Assembly (NCBI GenBank): GCA_031285775.1
Contig: JAITVN010000081.1
Span: 1 to 53,734, forward strand
Reading direction: 5' to 3'
DNA length: 53,734 nucleotides
DNA from: Streptococcaceae bacterium
GTDB lineage: Bacteria; Bacillota; Bacilli; Lactobacillales; Streptococcaceae
The position numbers and the translations under genes were made by a program. Of the stretch, positions 15,034-25,692 are shown one piece after another. A model generated the notes under the pieces. It searched no databases, was not told the DNA's origin, and saw nothing but the letters and a program-made list of their open reading frames with translations. How positions within the stretch are numbered: the first letter of the stretch is position 1; each line of letters begins with the position of its first letter.

Positions 15034-16313
15034 AAACTTTGCTGAAAAATGGACAGACTGTCGACCGCGGGAATACGCTAAAGCCAATCAATATTCTGGT
15101 TGAGGACGGCAAGATTACTGAGATTTCTTCGAATTTCATATCTGAAAATCAGACAATCGATCAGGTTTTGGATATTCAGAATCAGCTGATTCTGCCAGGG
15201 CTCGTCGATATTCACGTGCATCTGCGTCAGCCGGGCTTCGAGTACAAGGAGACCATCAAAACTGGCACACTTGCCGCCGCGCATGGCGGCTTTACCACGG
15301 TCTGCGCGATGCCGAACCTCAACCCTGTGCCTGATACACCTGAAAAGATGGCGAAAATGCTAGAGCTGGACAAGGCTGAGGCTGTGGTCAATGTTCTGCA
15401 GTATGCGTCCATCACGAAAGAGCGGACTTCCGAAGAGCTTGTAGATTTCACTGGAATGGCTAACGCTGGCGCCTTTGCATTCTCCAATGATGGGTCTGGC
15501 GTCCAGACCGCGAATTGCATGTACCAGGCCATGAAGGAAGCCAAGCGTGTGAATAAAGCCATCGCGGCACATATTGAGGACGAGAGCTTGATGAATGGCG
15601 GCGTGATGCACGAAGGCAAACGTTCGCGCGAGTTAGGAATTCCCGGTATGCCCTCTGTGACTGAGACGGCGCAGCTGGCACGCGATTTGGTGCTGGCCGA
15701 GGCGACTGGTGTCCACTATCATGTCTGTCATGTGTCTGCGAAAGCCTCTGTGCGCTTGATTCGGGAAGCGAAACGCGCTGGGATTCATGTCACGGCTGAA
15801 GTCGCACCGCATCATCTGATTTTGTCAGACGAGGATATACCTTATGATACAGCGATTTACAAGATGAATCCGCCTTTACCGGGGCGTGAAGATCAGGAGG
15901 CGCTGATTGAGGGCTTGCTGGACGGCACGATTGATTTGATTGCGACGGATCACGCGCCGCATTCTGCTGAGGAGAAAGAAGGCCGGTTTGTCGAAGGCGC
16001 TTTCGGAATTGTCGGCAGTGAAACAGCCTTTTCGCTCATGTACACACATTTTGTCGAAAAAGGTATTTTCACGCTGGAACAGCTGGTCAACTGGATGAGT
16101 CTGGCGCCAGCAAAATTGTTCAACATCGACTCAGGTGTCTTAAAAGTCGGCGACAAAGCGGATTTGGCTGTATTTAACATTGAACAGGAATACGTCATTG
16201 ATGCGGCTGACTTTGAGTCGAAGGGCAAGAACACGCCATTCCTGGGCGAAACGGTCAAGGGAGAGACACAGCTGACGATGGTGAATGGAAAGATTGTATG
16301 GCAGAAAAAATGA
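15030..16313 (+). CDS. pyrC: Dihydroorotase (type I)
   Basis: 427 residues, amidohydrolase fold. It cyclises carbamoyl aspartate to dihydroorotate. The zinc motif [10 protein letters not shown] lies at 60-69 (H62, H64), [12 protein letters not shown] follows, HVCHVSAK holds another histidine ligand, and ATDHAPHS near the C-terminus carries the catalytic aspartate. ATGA overlap with pyrB and a 16-nt overlap with pyrK show tight translational coupling. The length matches the 420-430 residues of the family. Confidence 0.96.
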   Translation: MKTLLKNGQTVDRGNTLKPINILVEDGKITEISSNFISENQTIDQVLDIQNQLILPGLVDIHVHLRQPGFEYKETIKTGTLAAAHGGFTTVCAMPNLNPVPDTPEKMAKMLELDKAEAVVNVLQYASITKERTSEELVDFTGMANAGAFAFSNDGSGVQTANCMYQAMKEAKRVNKAIAAHIEDESLMNGGVMHEGKRSRELGIPGMPSVTETAQLARDLVLAEATGVHYHVCHVSAKASVRLIREAKRAGIHVTAEVAPHHLILSDEDIPYDTAIYKMNPPLPGREDQEALIEGLLDGTIDLIATDHAPHSAEEKEGRFVEGAFGIVGSETAFSLMYTHFVEKGIFTLEQLVNWMSLAPAKLFNIDSGVLKVGDKADLAVFNIEQEYVIDAADFESKGKNTPFLGETVKGETQLTMVNGKIVWQKK

Positions 16314-17095
16314 AATTACAGGAAATGATGACGATTGTCAGTCAACGCGAGGTCGCACGTGATATCTTCGAGCTGATACTGGCAGGTGAACTCGTGAACG
16401 ACATGCAGACACCGGGGCAGTTTCTGCACATTAAGGTGCCGAATGACAGCATGCTGCTGCGCCGACCAATTTCGATTTCTGAGTGGGACTCGACGGAGAA
16501 GACTTGTACGCTGCTTTACCGCATCGGGGATGAGACGACGGGAACGCAGGCCCTGTCTCGAACGACGGCGGGGCAGCAGCTGGATGTGATGGGCCCACTC
16601 GGTCACGGATTTCCGACGGCTGAGGTGACCGCAAACGAGCGGGTGCTGATTCTCGGTGGGGGCATCGGCGTGCCTCCGCTTTATCAGCTGGCGAAGACGC
16701 TCAATGCCATCGGCTGCGAGATTACGGTGCTACTGGGCTTCGCCTCTGCGGATGTGAAATTTCTAGAAGAGAAATTCGCCGCGCTCGAAAACGTTGAGCT
16801 GAAAATCTCTACTGATGATGGTTCATACGGCTTTCATGGCCATGTCGGTCAACTAATGGACAGTCAAGAGCTGGATGTCGACGCTGTGTATGCTTGCGGG
16901 GCGCCGCTCATGCTTGAGAAGGTCGCAGAGAAATTTGATGGATTGGACAGATTGTACATCTCCATGGAAAGCCGGATGGCCTGCGGAATGGGGGCCTGCT
17001 ACGCCTGCGTGATGCCTGATAGACAGAATCCGGCGCACGCGCTCAAGGTGTGTGAAGACGGGCCTGTCTTCCTCGGAAAGGAAGTGACTTTTTAA
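16298..17095 (+). CDS. pyrK: Dihydroorotate dehydrogenase B, electron-transfer subunit PyrK
   Basis: 265 residues. An N-terminal FAD-binding ferredoxin-reductase domain ([11 protein letters not shown] binds [13 protein letters not shown] binds NAD) precedes a C-terminal 2Fe-2S cluster motif, [10 protein letters not shown], with a fourth Cys in KVCEDGPVF. It forms a heterotetramer with PyrD and passes electrons from dihydroorotate to NAD+. The sequence is close to the lactococcal PyrK pattern. The start at 16298 is chosen, though an ATG at 16310 (MKLQEMM) is also possible; neither has a strong ribosome site, so coupling with pyrC is likely. Confidence 0.95.
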   Translation: MAEKMKLQEMMTIVSQREVARDIFELILAGELVNDMQTPGQFLHIKVPNDSMLLRRPISISEWDSTEKTCTLLYRIGDETTGTQALSRTTAGQQLDVMGPLGHGFPTAEVTANERVLILGGGIGVPPLYQLAKTLNAIGCEITVLLGFASADVKFLEEKFAALENVELKISTDDGSYGFHGHVGQLMDSQELDVDAVYACGAPLMLEKVAEKFDGLDRLYISMESRMACGMGACYACVMPDRQNPAHALKVCEDGPVFLGKEVTF

Positions 17096-18716
<1,621 letters not shown>

Positions 18717-18834
18717 TTAATTGAGTTCGGCGCGCCTGAAGCTAGGAAATTAGATAAATCTAGAACCTGCCTAAAGGCAGAGCCTAGATTTCCTAAATTT
18801 CTACGCTTCAAAGCGGGCGCACCTCACATCTTAA
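18717..18834 (-). repeat. Intergenic palindromic element, copy R6
   Basis: Opposite orientation to R5: starts TTAATTGAGTTCGGCGCGCC right after the pyrF stop and ends GGGCGCACCTCACATCTTAA. The core resembles R1 (GAACCTGCC...GGCAG). It fills the pyrF-pyrE spacer. Confidence 0.85.
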
Positions 18835-18850
18835 TAGAAAGAAAAATAAA

Positions 18851-19492
18851 ATGACAACTGATTTAGCAACTCAAATCGCCAAAGACCTCCTAAGTATCAA
18901 CGCTGTAACACTCAGCCCTAGCGAGCCTTATACTTGGGCTTCTGGGATTAAAAGCCCTATTTATACTGATAATCGTGTGACTCTGGCTTATCCAGAAGTC
19001 CGTACACGCATTGAAGACGGCTTTGTTGAGAAAATCCGCGCTGAATTTCTGGAAGTTGAAGTGATTGCGGGCACAGCCACTGCTGGTATTCCTCACGGAG
19101 CCATCATCGCCGATAAAATGAATCTGCCTTTCGCCTACATCCGAAGTAAACCAAAAGACCATGGCGCGGGTAATCAGGTTGAAGGAAAAGTTTCCAAAGG
19201 TCAGAAAATGGTCATCATCGAAGATCTTATCTCCACTGGCGGTTCAGTTCTAGAAGCAGCTGCTGCGGCAGAGCGTGAAGGCGCCGACGTGTTAGGAATT
19301 GCGGCTATTTTCAGCTATGAGCTTCCGCGCGCCGACCAGAACTTTTCTCAGGCACAGCGTAAGCTCGTTACACTGACAAATTACTCCCACCTGATTGAAA
19401 TTGCACAGAAGACGGGATATGTTACAGATTCCGAGCTTATTCTTCTGAAGAAATTCAAAGAAAATCAGGAGAGCTGGCAAGCTAATTCATGA
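18851..19492 (+). CDS. pyrE: Orotate phosphoribosyltransferase
   Basis: 213 residues. It attaches PRPP-derived ribose phosphate to orotate. The PRPP loop [17 protein letters not shown] is present, and [18 protein letters not shown] holds the catalytic flexible loop with Lys and His. It is the last gene of the pyr operon, separated from pyrF by repeat R6. The start has AGAAAG upstream, a weak ribosome site. A bidirectional terminator follows. Confidence 0.95.
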   Translation: MTTDLATQIAKDLLSINAVTLSPSEPYTWASGIKSPIYTDNRVTLAYPEVRTRIEDGFVEKIRAEFLEVEVIAGTATAGIPHGAIIADKMNLPFAYIRSKPKDHGAGNQVEGKVSKGQKMVIIEDLISTGGSVLEAAAAAEREGADVLGIAAIFSYELPRADQNFSQAQRKLVTLTNYSHLIEIAQKTGYVTDSELILLKKFKENQESWQANS

Positions 19493-19524
19493 AATAATGA
19501 AATGCTTTTGCCAAAAATATGAAT

Positions 19525-19557
19525 AAAAAAGTATCAAATTAAGTTGATACTTTTTTT
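19525..19557. terminator. Bidirectional intrinsic terminator between pyrE and the HAD gene
   Basis: A-tract, GTATCAA stem, 6-nt loop, TTGATAC, seven T residues. Symmetric A/T flanks let it serve both convergent genes. Confidence 0.85.
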
Positions 19558-19588
19558 GAACTCCTTTTCATTCAGTAAATCATATAGA

Positions 19589-20548
19589 TTAGACGATATG
19601 TCCAGGCGCCAGACTCGTCGCAGCCTTAATTTCTTCCAAGTATTCTTCATAAATGCGATCCGCGATCATCTCCACCTTGCTCTTCAACCAAAGGTATGAC
19701 GTGCTTCCCTCAGTATAATCAGCTTCGCCGAAAGCATCAATTCTTCCATTTTGTAAAAGGGTGTCAACTTGTTCAAGACCTTTTTCATCACCGTGAGCAT
19801 AAACTGCAAAAGTTTTTCCGCCATTTTTCTTGAGTACTGAAAAAACCGGCACGTCGCTGGGGCCATCAGCGATGTAGATCATATTCTTGAATGGAATACG
19901 GTAGGCATCCGCATTCATTTTACCATTAACATTGATTTCGGGATGTTTGTTGACGCCTTTTCGGAGCTCAAAAACAACCCGTGTTTTAGACGTATTATCA
20001 ATGATTGTCCCGATTTGCGAGATGACTTTTCCTGGGTCAATGTCGAAAACAATCGGCTGCTCAGTGTTGGCCGAGACAAGTTCAGATTTTACTGGTGTTT
20101 CAATGAACTCGCAGCCCCAGATACCGTCAATGAAAGGATTCACTGCTGAGCCTTTTATCATTTGTGTCAAACCTGTGCTGACAATGTAATGCTCGACTTC
20201 AATACGGCAGTCTTTATATTTGGGTTGTTTCTGTACAACATCTCGTAGTTTATCAAAAATTTCCGGAACCCCAGCAAAAAATCTTAGCTCTTTGCCAAGT
20301 TCGTATAGCATCTGATTGTTGAGGCCCGGAAAAATACCTTGATTGACGCAGGTCAGCATATGATTCAAATAAACCGTGTCGCGCTCAACTTTAACACCTT
20401 GTTCTCTGTACTTCCTGGGCAATTGATCTACTTCTGCCCAAAATTTTTCCTGATCCACTTGAAATTTCTCAAAAATCGGCGTCTGCATATATTCTCGAAT
20501 CAGCGTCTTGTCAAAGTCCCAGACGATTGCGATTGTATTCTGTACCAT
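19589..20548 (-). CDS. HAD-superfamily phosphatase-like protein
   Basis: 319 residues. Motif I is WDFDKTL (D11, D13) and motif IV YIADGPSDVPVF; between them lies a long helical cap. The family is annotated only as HAD hydrolase in lactic acid bacteria, and I cannot assign a substrate. There is no signal peptide. GGAGG lies 11 nt before the ATG. It is located immediately after the fructokinase gene on the same strand and may be cotranscribed with it. Confidence 0.75.
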   Translation of the reverse strand: MVQNTIAIVWDFDKTLIREYMQTPIFEKFQVDQEKFWAEVDQLPRKYREQGVKVERDTVYLNHMLTCVNQGIFPGLNNQMLYELGKELRFFAGVPEIFDKLRDVVQKQPKYKDCRIEVEHYIVSTGLTQMIKGSAVNPFIDGIWGCEFIETPVKSELVSANTEQPIVFDIDPGKVISQIGTIIDNTSKTRVVFELRKGVNKHPEINVNGKMNADAYRIPFKNMIYIADGPSDVPVFSVLKKNGGKTFAVYAHGDEKGLEQVDTLLQNGRIDAFGEADYTEGSTSYLWLKSKVEMIADRIYEEYLEEIKAATSLAPGHIV

Positions 20549-20577
20549 GAATTTATGAACCTCCAGTCCATGTCTTT

Positions 20578-21441
20578 CTACAAAAGTTTTTGTGCAGCTA
20601 GAGCAAAATTTCCTATCGTGGCGGAGCCGTTATTTGACACTGCCGGCCTCACCAAATAATCCTCAATTGAACATGGCATCTGCACATAGCCACTGAGCAA
20701 ATCAACAAATTGCTTGCGCACCCGAGCCATCATATGCTCTTGGGCCATGACACCTCCGCCGAGGATAATCCTTCCAGGCGCATGCGTCAATGTCGCATTG
20801 ACCGCTGCCTGAGCAATATAATAAGCCTGAATGTCCCAAACTTCATGATCCAGCGGCAAATCTTCACCACGAATGCCAGTGCGCGCTTCTAAACTCGGTC
20901 CTGCCGCCACACCTTCCAGGCAGTCACCGTGAAATGGACAGACACCAGGAAAATCAAGATCAGCTGCATGACGTTTGATCAGCTGGTGCCCCATTTCTGC
21001 ATGACTGACGCCGCCGATGAACTGACCATTCTGTAAAGCCCCGCCACCGATTCCAGTACCGATCGTAAAATAGACCAAGCAGTCCTTACCCGTCACGATT
21101 GACTCGCCAAAGGCGGAACTATTCACATCCGTCGTAAAGGCAACAGGGATCTGTAATGCTGACTGAATCTTACCAAGCAAATCAGTATTCGCCCAGCCAG
21201 ACTTCGGTGTGGTCGTCACGTAGCCATAAGTCAAACTATCCTGATTAATATCTATCGGTCCAAACGACCCAATTGCCAGCGCGTCAACTGGGTGCGACTT
21301 GAAATAATCAACCGTTCTCGCAATCGTTTCAGCAGGCGTCGTTGTCGGAATCTGCTCAGCCTCCAGAATTTTGAAATTTTCATCCCCGATCGCCAGCACA
21401 AACTTTGTGCCGCCTGCTTCAATTGATCCGAATCTTGTCAT
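20578..21441 (-). CDS. scrK: ROK-family fructokinase
   Basis: 287 residues. The N-terminal ATP phosphate loop is SIEAGGTKFVLAIGD. YFTIGTGIGGGALQNG and GGVSHAEMGHQL follow, and then the ROK zinc site (HAADLDFPGVCPFHGDCLEG, one His and Cys-rich). The sequence is typical of ScrK-type fructokinases, which phosphorylate fructose to fructose 6-phosphate. There are no sucrose genes beside it, so it is probably a stand-alone housekeeping kinase. Its extended -10 (TGGTATAAT, 21482-21490) overlaps the terminator of the upstream yidC gene. Confidence 0.88.
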   Translation of the reverse strand: MTRFGSIEAGGTKFVLAIGDENFKILEAEQIPTTTPAETIARTVDYFKSHPVDALAIGSFGPIDINQDSLTYGYVTTTPKSGWANTDLLGKIQSALQIPVAFTTDVNSSAFGESIVTGKDCLVYFTIGTGIGGGALQNGQFIGGVSHAEMGHQLIKRHAADLDFPGVCPFHGDCLEGVAAGPSLEARTGIRGEDLPLDHEVWDIQAYYIAQAAVNATLTHAPGRIILGGGVMAQEHMMARVRKQFVDLLSGYVQMPCSIEDYLVRPAVSNNGSATIGNFALAAQKLL

Positions 21442-21481
21442 TTCGGTCCCTCTTTTCAGATGTTTATCCTGAGATAATTTG

Positions 21482-21512
21482 ATTATACCAAAAAACCGTC
21501 GAAGCGACGGTT
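21482..21512 (-). terminator. Terminator of yidC overlapping the fructokinase promoter
   Basis: Minus strand: AACCGTCG, 3-nt loop, CGACGGTT, T-tract, running straight into TGGTATAAT (RC of 21482-21490). The stop signal of one gene and the -10 box of the next share the same 30 bp. Confidence 0.8.
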
Positions 21513-21530
21513 CAATGAGTCCTGAGATAC

Positions 21531-22514
21531 TTATTTTTTCCGGTGCTGCTTTCCAGCATTTCGCCCGCCAGTCGACTTCGACTTTGGATGCGGTGCTGAA
21601 AGATCTTTCAATCCCTGGTTTACTGCCGCGCTTGGCGTCACATCTTTTGGTAAATCAGCAATTTTCGGCGGATTTTCTTTAAATTCTCTGTCAATACGGG
21701 CTTTCAGACGCGGCTTGATGAGGTAAGTCACAATCATCTGCTGCAGAACAATCACAAGACCACCAGCCACCCAGTAAAGTGTGACACCATTCGGCGACAT
21801 AAAACTGAAGACCACAATCATTGCTGGAGAGATAATCATCATCGTTCTTTGCTGCTTGCGGCTTTCTTCTGGAAGTGACAGGTACATAATCAAAGTCTGC
21901 ACAGCATAGAAAACACCTGCTAATACAACCAAAATGAGACCTGGCCAGGTATTGGAAGTGGCACCCAAATCCATCCCGTAAAAATTGTAGCCCGCAATGC
22001 CTTTGGTATATCTTGCGGCATTATAAAGGGCAATGAAAAACGGCCACTGCAGAATAATCGGGAGACAGCCGATTGACGCCATCATATTGATGCCATTATC
22101 CTTTTGCGCCTTCATGAGTTCCTGCTGAGCTGCCATCATGCCGGCCTGATCCTTATTGATCCGTGCCTGTTTCAGACGCTCATTAATCGGTGCAAAAAGA
22201 GGCTGCAGGTAGGCTGTCTTTTCCTGCATCAACGTCGCCTTATACTGCTGATTAAGCGACAAAGGCAGCAAAAAGAGACGAATAATCAGTGTGACAATGA
22301 TAATCGCCCAGCCATAGCCCAGCCAGTAACTTCCGTCATGGTGAACAGCAAATAAATCAACGAATGCTGACATTGGCCTGATTAAGATCTGATAAACCCA
22401 CCCCTCGCCAGTCGGAAGGCCTGTCTTTTTGTCCATTTGTACGCAGCCGGCCAACAGCAGGAGTGCTGAGAAGGCAAAACCTACTAGCAATAGTTTTTTC
22501 TTCAACTTTTTCAT
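21531..22514 (-). CDS. yidC: YidC/OxaA membrane protein insertase (lipoprotein)
   Basis: 327 residues from the ATG at 22514. A lipoprotein signal (LLLAGC) is followed by about five membrane helices. The YidC/Oxa1 core YGWAIIIVTLIIRLFLLPLSL carries the conserved Arg of the hydrophilic groove. INMMASIGCLPIILQWPFFIALY and PNGVTLYWVAGGL follow. A basic C-terminal tail (KSKSTGGRNAGKQHRKK) is typical of YidC2-type proteins that bind ribosomes. It inserts membrane proteins with or without Sec. An ATG at 22523 has no ribosome site. The promoter TGTTACAAT ends 7 nt before the 22514 ATG, suggesting a leaderless mRNA. Confidence 0.92.
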   Translation of the reverse strand: MKKLKKKLLLVGFAFSALLLLAGCVQMDKKTGLPTGEGWVYQILIRPMSAFVDLFAVHHDGSYWLGYGWAIIIVTLIIRLFLLPLSLNQQYKATLMQEKTAYLQPLFAPINERLKQARINKDQAGMMAAQQELMKAQKDNGINMMASIGCLPIILQWPFFIALYNAARYTKGIAGYNFYGMDLGATSNTWPGLILVVLAGVFYAVQTLIMYLSLPEESRKQQRTMMIISPAMIVVFSFMSPNGVTLYWVAGGLVIVLQQMIVTYLIKPRLKARIDREFKENPPKIADLPKDVTPSAAVNQGLKDLSAPHPKSKSTGGRNAGKQHRKK

Positions 22515-22521
22515 AATCTCC

Positions 22522-22530
22522 ATTGTAACA
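22522..22530 (-). promoter_or_regulatory. Extended -10 of yidC, 7 nt from the ATG (leaderless)
   Basis: Minus strand TGTTACAAT, then GGAGATT and ATG. The expected transcription start coincides with the start codon. Confidence 0.5.
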
Positions 22531-22590
22531 TATTCGTCAGCGTTTTTCTCTTACTAAAGTAAACTTCTGCTTCTGCTTCTCAAACATCCA

Positions 22591-22616
22591 AAAAAGGAAG
22601 CTCAGACTTCCTTTTT
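22591..22616 (-). terminator. Terminator of the HAD-IIB gene
   Basis: AAAAAGGAAG / CTTCCTTTTT with a 6-nt loop, directly after the stop codon at 22625. Confidence 0.85.
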
Positions 22617-22624
22617 CATCATCC

Positions 22625-23389
22625 TTAAGGTTCAACGCTTACCGCTATAATTCCACGCAGTATATTTGCAGTTTCCTGCCAGTTTGCTACAGTGATTGTC
22701 TCAATCCCCATCTGCACAACAGGATAATCATTTCCGCCAGGCTGTGTCATGTCGCCGAAATAGAGAATTTCAGGTTTGGTCACATGAAGTTCTTCCATCA
22801 TGTGGTCCATGCCGAATTTCTTATTTTGACCAGGAACAAAGCCGTTGATCGTTGTGGTACCTGCAACTTCAAACTCGTACTCTGGTGCATACTTAGAAGC
22901 TAATTTTGCGATTTCATTACGCTTGGTCATGTCTGGATCCCAGTCCTGCTTGGCTTTAACGCCAGCTTTTTGGCCAATGGCAGAGTAAGCAATCATGGAC
23001 TCGCGGTTTTCAATGATTTCGTCACCTGGCTCAAGGACAGATTCGTCCCAGTAGCCCAATTCTTTCGCTGCTTTCTCAAGTGCACCGCAGATGCCGTCAA
23101 CCTGCTCTGGCGTTAAGGCGTAATTGTAAATTTGTTTCCATTCGCCATCAACATAAGAATAATACTGAGTTCCTTGACCGACAAAAAGATGGAAATTCTC
23201 TAATTTTGCGCTGGCTGGCAGATTATTGATAATCTGAATCAGAAACTGATCAAATTTTTGACCTGAGATAGGTGCAACGATGTACTTTTGTGATAATTCT
23301 GCAAGCAATTCAGCCATTTCTGGGAAAATCGGCATCTTCGGCTCATTGAGCGTATTGTCAATATCGAAGCTCAGAATCTTCTTTGTCAT
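22625..23389 (-). CDS. HAD-IIB hydrolase, phosphomannomutase-like
   Basis: 254 residues from the ATG at 23389, chosen because GGAGG lies 9 nt upstream. Motif I is FDIDNTL and motif IV is FGDMTQPGGNDYPV; VAPISGQ is motif II. The Cof-type cap and residues such as NGFVPGQNKKFG resemble eukaryotic-type phosphomannomutases, and HAD-IIB members of this shape in lactic acid bacteria are often labelled so. Whether it has mutase or phosphatase activity cannot be decided. Monocistronic, with TGTTATAAT at 23436-23444. Confidence 0.75.
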   Translation of the reverse strand: MTKKILSFDIDNTLNEPKMPIFPEMAELLAELSQKYIVAPISGQKFDQFLIQIINNLPASAKLENFHLFVGQGTQYYSYVDGEWKQIYNYALTPEQVDGICGALEKAAKELGYWDESVLEPGDEIIENRESMIAYSAIGQKAGVKAKQDWDPDMTKRNEIAKLASKYAPEYEFEVAGTTTINGFVPGQNKKFGMDHMMEELHVTKPEILYFGDMTQPGGNDYPVVQMGIETITVANWQETANILRGIIAVSVEP

Positions 23390-23467
23390 TGGTAATTCCT
23401 CCATTTATGAAATTTATGAATTCGATTTCAGAATAATTATAACATGTTTGAAAAAAAAAATCATCAA

Positions 23468-24052
23468 TCAATGACGACTTTTTTCAACAGCTGGGACAAT
23501 TGCTGCTACCAGAATGACCGCTACCACAACTTCCACAATTGAATTTCCAGCGATAATCATGCCGAGCAGCTGACCAAACGTCATTTTCAGCACTTTCCCA
23601 AAGAATAAATACATGAATCCGAGTACAAATACTGTATTTGTTGCGGCACCTATAAAGCCTGCCAATCCAGCAGAGATCTGATTCTTTCCGATTTTATAAA
23701 TCAGGCCTGCAAATACACCAATCAGAATTCGTGGGACAAAGGTAATGATGATTGACAAAAAGGAGCCGGAATTTGTTCCAGGTACAGGGTAAACAGGCGT
23801 AAAGAGGAAATTTGTAGGACCTGCCGTCATGGATGCCTGAACAAAGAGAATCAGCCCCATAAAGAAGCCTAATACGGCACCCTTTCGCCAGCCGAGAAGG
23901 CAGGCACCAACAATGACAGGAATGCTCGCCAGGGTCGGCTGTACAGGAATCGGCCAAATTCTGTAAATGTAGCTGGAAATAAACTGAATGATGATCATAG
24001 AAGCAATCAACAGTGATAAAGTTGCAATGTCAGAGGCTTTAGAATTTTTCAT
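23468..24052 (-). CDS. ECF transporter S component (vitamin-type)
   Basis: 194 residues from the ATG at 24052, with about six hydrophobic helices. IPVQPTLASIPVIVGACLLGWRKGAVLGFFMGL and FVPRILIGVFAGL are typical of group II energy-coupling-factor S components of the PF12822 type. These bind one vitamin and pair with the shared EcfA/A'/T module encoded elsewhere. Pantothenate- or folate-type specificity is possible but not assignable by eye. A longer start at 24091 lies upstream of the -10 box and is rejected. The -10 ends 9 nt before the ATG. Confidence 0.8.
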   Translation of the reverse strand: MKNSKASDIATLSLLIASMIIIQFISSYIYRIWPIPVQPTLASIPVIVGACLLGWRKGAVLGFFMGLILFVQASMTAGPTNFLFTPVYPVPGTNSGSFLSIIITFVPRILIGVFAGLIYKIGKNQISAGLAGFIGAATNTVFVLGFMYLFFGKVLKMTFGQLLGMIIAGNSIVEVVVAVILVAAIVPAVEKSRH

Positions 24053-24061
24053 ATTGGCAGT

Positions 24062-24067
24062 ATTATA
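24062..24067 (-). promoter_or_regulatory. -10 box of the ECF S-component gene, 9 nt from the ATG
   Basis: TATAAT on the minus strand, with TGGAAA 17 nt further upstream as -35. There is no ribosome site in the 9-nt gap, so the mRNA is nearly leaderless. Confidence 0.55.
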
Positions 24068-24182
24068 CACAAAAAAGCAGATAATTTCCACTTTTGGCTT
24101 TTAGTTCTTATTTTAAACTTAAATTTTTACAATATAAAAGATACATTTGATGAAATAAATCTCATGAAACGCAATTTTTATG

Positions 24183-24665
24183 TTACTCTGCGAACATTTC
24201 ATCAATCACGGCGCTTCCATCCCCATTCAAAACTACAAAGTAAAGCGTCGGATCAATAACGCCAGCCTTTCGCATATTGTCTAATATGGAGGTGTTGAGC
24301 GTTTTGAAAGAATCTCGAATCTGTTGAGGTGTCTCTTCTGCAATCGTGTAGGTCTGATTCATCTGGTAAGTAATTCTCAGCCCGTGCGTTCCGTCTTTGA
24401 CAATACCAATGTCACTATAAGAATCCTCTATCTGAGTTTTGATATTGCCAAGTTCTGAATTGACTTGTTTCAGATAGACATCCAGTGCAAGTTCTGATTT
24501 TGCTTCAGCTTTTTTGTCTTCAGCAATTTCATCAGTTGGAAGTTTTGTATTGATGGCCGGTAAATTTTCACTCGATGAAGTCGTTTCTTTTTTCTTGCTG
24601 CAGGCCGACAGACTCAGGATTGTCAAGAACAGAGCTATAAAAATTGCGAATTTTTTATTATTCAT
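24183..24665 (-). CDS. Putative lipoprotein of unknown function
   Basis: 160 residues. A lipoprotein signal peptide (basic MNNKK, hydrophobic core, lipobox LSAC) leads to a Ser/Glu/Lys-rich linker and a roughly 90-residue alpha/beta domain (SELGNIKTQIEDSYSDIGIVKDG ... YQMNQTYTIAEETPQQIRDSFKTLN ... LYFVVLNGDGSAVIDEMF). I do not recognise the family with certainty; similar small DUF lipoproteins occur in lactic acid bacteria. Expected location: outer face of the membrane. The extended -10 ends 7 nt before the ATG and no ribosome site exists. Confidence 0.75.
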   Translation of the reverse strand: MNNKKFAIFIALFLTILSLSACSKKKETTSSSENLPAINTKLPTDEIAEDKKAEAKSELALDVYLKQVNSELGNIKTQIEDSYSDIGIVKDGTHGLRITYQMNQTYTIAEETPQQIRDSFKTLNTSILDNMRKAGVIDPTLYFVVLNGDGSAVIDEMFAE

Positions 24666-24672
24666 TTATTTT

Positions 24673-24681
24673 ATTATAGCA
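24673..24681 (-). promoter_or_regulatory. Extended -10 of the lipoprotein gene, 7 nt from the ATG (leaderless)
   Basis: Minus strand TGCTATAAT, spacer AAAATAA, ATG. The candidate -35 TTGTTT is 17 nt upstream, inside the manA terminator hairpin. Confidence 0.65.
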
Positions 24682-24707
24682 AAAAATCACCTGTCAAACA
24701 AGTGATT
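24681..24707 (-). terminator. Terminator of manA, overlapping the lipoprotein promoter
   Basis: AATCAC / GTGATT stem plus an inner TGT/ACA stem, then six T residues on the minus strand. Confidence 0.75.
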
Positions 24708-24729
24708 ACCCTGTAGAGTGTCTAAAAAG

Positions 24730-25692
24730 TCATTTCGGATTTGAGGCAATTATCATAAGGTTTCCAGACAATTTCCAACCCTCAATCTGGGCAGGAAGTA
24801 TAAAATGATCTCCTTTTTTGAGCGCATAAGTTTTGTGATTAATATTCAAACTGCCTGCCCCATCTAGGACAGAAACCAACATATAGGGCGCTATTTTCAC
24901 AAAATCGTGACTTTTAGATATTTCCCACTTGTAGACATCAAAAAAGTCAGATTTAATCAGAGTGGTAAGCTTCGCGCCATCAAACGTTTCAGTCGTCGTC
25001 TGGTTTAAGGGCAATTTATCGCCAGGAATTGTCAGCGTATCAATGGATTGCTGAATATGCAATTCACGAAGTTTACCGTCTGCATCACGTCGATTAAAGT
25101 CATACACACGATAAGTTGTGTCAGATGACTGCTGTGTCTCAAGGATCATAATACCCGCGCCGATGGCATGCATGGTCCCGCTCGGTACATAATAAAATTC
25201 ACCTGCTTTAACAGGCACTTTTCGCAGCAATTTGTCCCATTCACCCGCTTCAATCATGGCTGCCAGTTCTTTCCGTGTTTTGGCATTGTGTCCGTACACG
25301 ATTTCGGCTCCAGGTTCTGCACTGATAATATACCAGCATTCCGTCTTACCTAGCTCATTGGGTCCTTCATGAAGCCGAGCATATTCGTCATCTGGATGAA
25401 CTTGTACAGAGAGCCAGTCATTCGCGTCAAGAATTTTGGTCAAAAGTGGAAAGACTGCACCTGGCTGATTGTCAAAGAGTTCACGGTGATTTTGCCAGAG
25501 TTCAGCAATGGATTGTCCTGCGAATTCTCCATTTTTGACAATGGAAACACCTTTACGGTGTCCTGAGATGGCCCAGTATTCACCGATTTTATCGGAGGGA
25601 AGCTGGTAGCCGAATTCCTTGAGGTGGTCGCCGCCCCAAATTTTTTCGTGCAATTCTGATTGTAAAAATAGGGCTTCTGTATTTTCTGTCAT
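24730..25692 (-). CDS. manA: Mannose-6-phosphate isomerase, class I
   Basis: 320 residues, cupin-fold zinc enzyme linking mannose 6-phosphate to fructose 6-phosphate. Zinc ligands are in QVHPDDEYA (Gln, His), ELGKTECWY (Glu) and PSGTMHAIG (His). The N-terminus LHEKIWGGDHLKEFGY is typical of the short Firmicutes ManA. The ATG at 25692 has only a weak AGAAAG site. A TGATATAAT promoter at 25922-25930 is the likely origin of its transcript, giving a leader of about 220 nt. Confidence 0.93.
   Translation of the reverse strand: MTENTEALFLQSELHEKIWGGDHLKEFGYQLPSDKIGEYWAISGHRKGVSIVKNGEFAGQSIAELWQNHRELFDNQPGAVFPLLTKILDANDWLSVQVHPDDEYARLHEGPNELGKTECWYIISAEPGAEIVYGHNAKTRKELAAMIEAGEWDKLLRKVPVKAGEFYYVPSGTMHAIGAGIMILETQQSSDTTYRVYDFNRRDADGKLRELHIQQSIDTLTIPGDKLPLNQTTTETFDGAKLTTLIKSDFFDVYKWEISKSHDFVKIAPYMLVSVLDGAGSLNINHKTYALKKGDHFILPAQIEGWKLSGNLMIIASNPK

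Noticed and set aside
15227-15619. Long minus-strand open frame within pyrC
   Set aside because: Antisense shadow in a GC-richer gene; no start signals and no domain sense.
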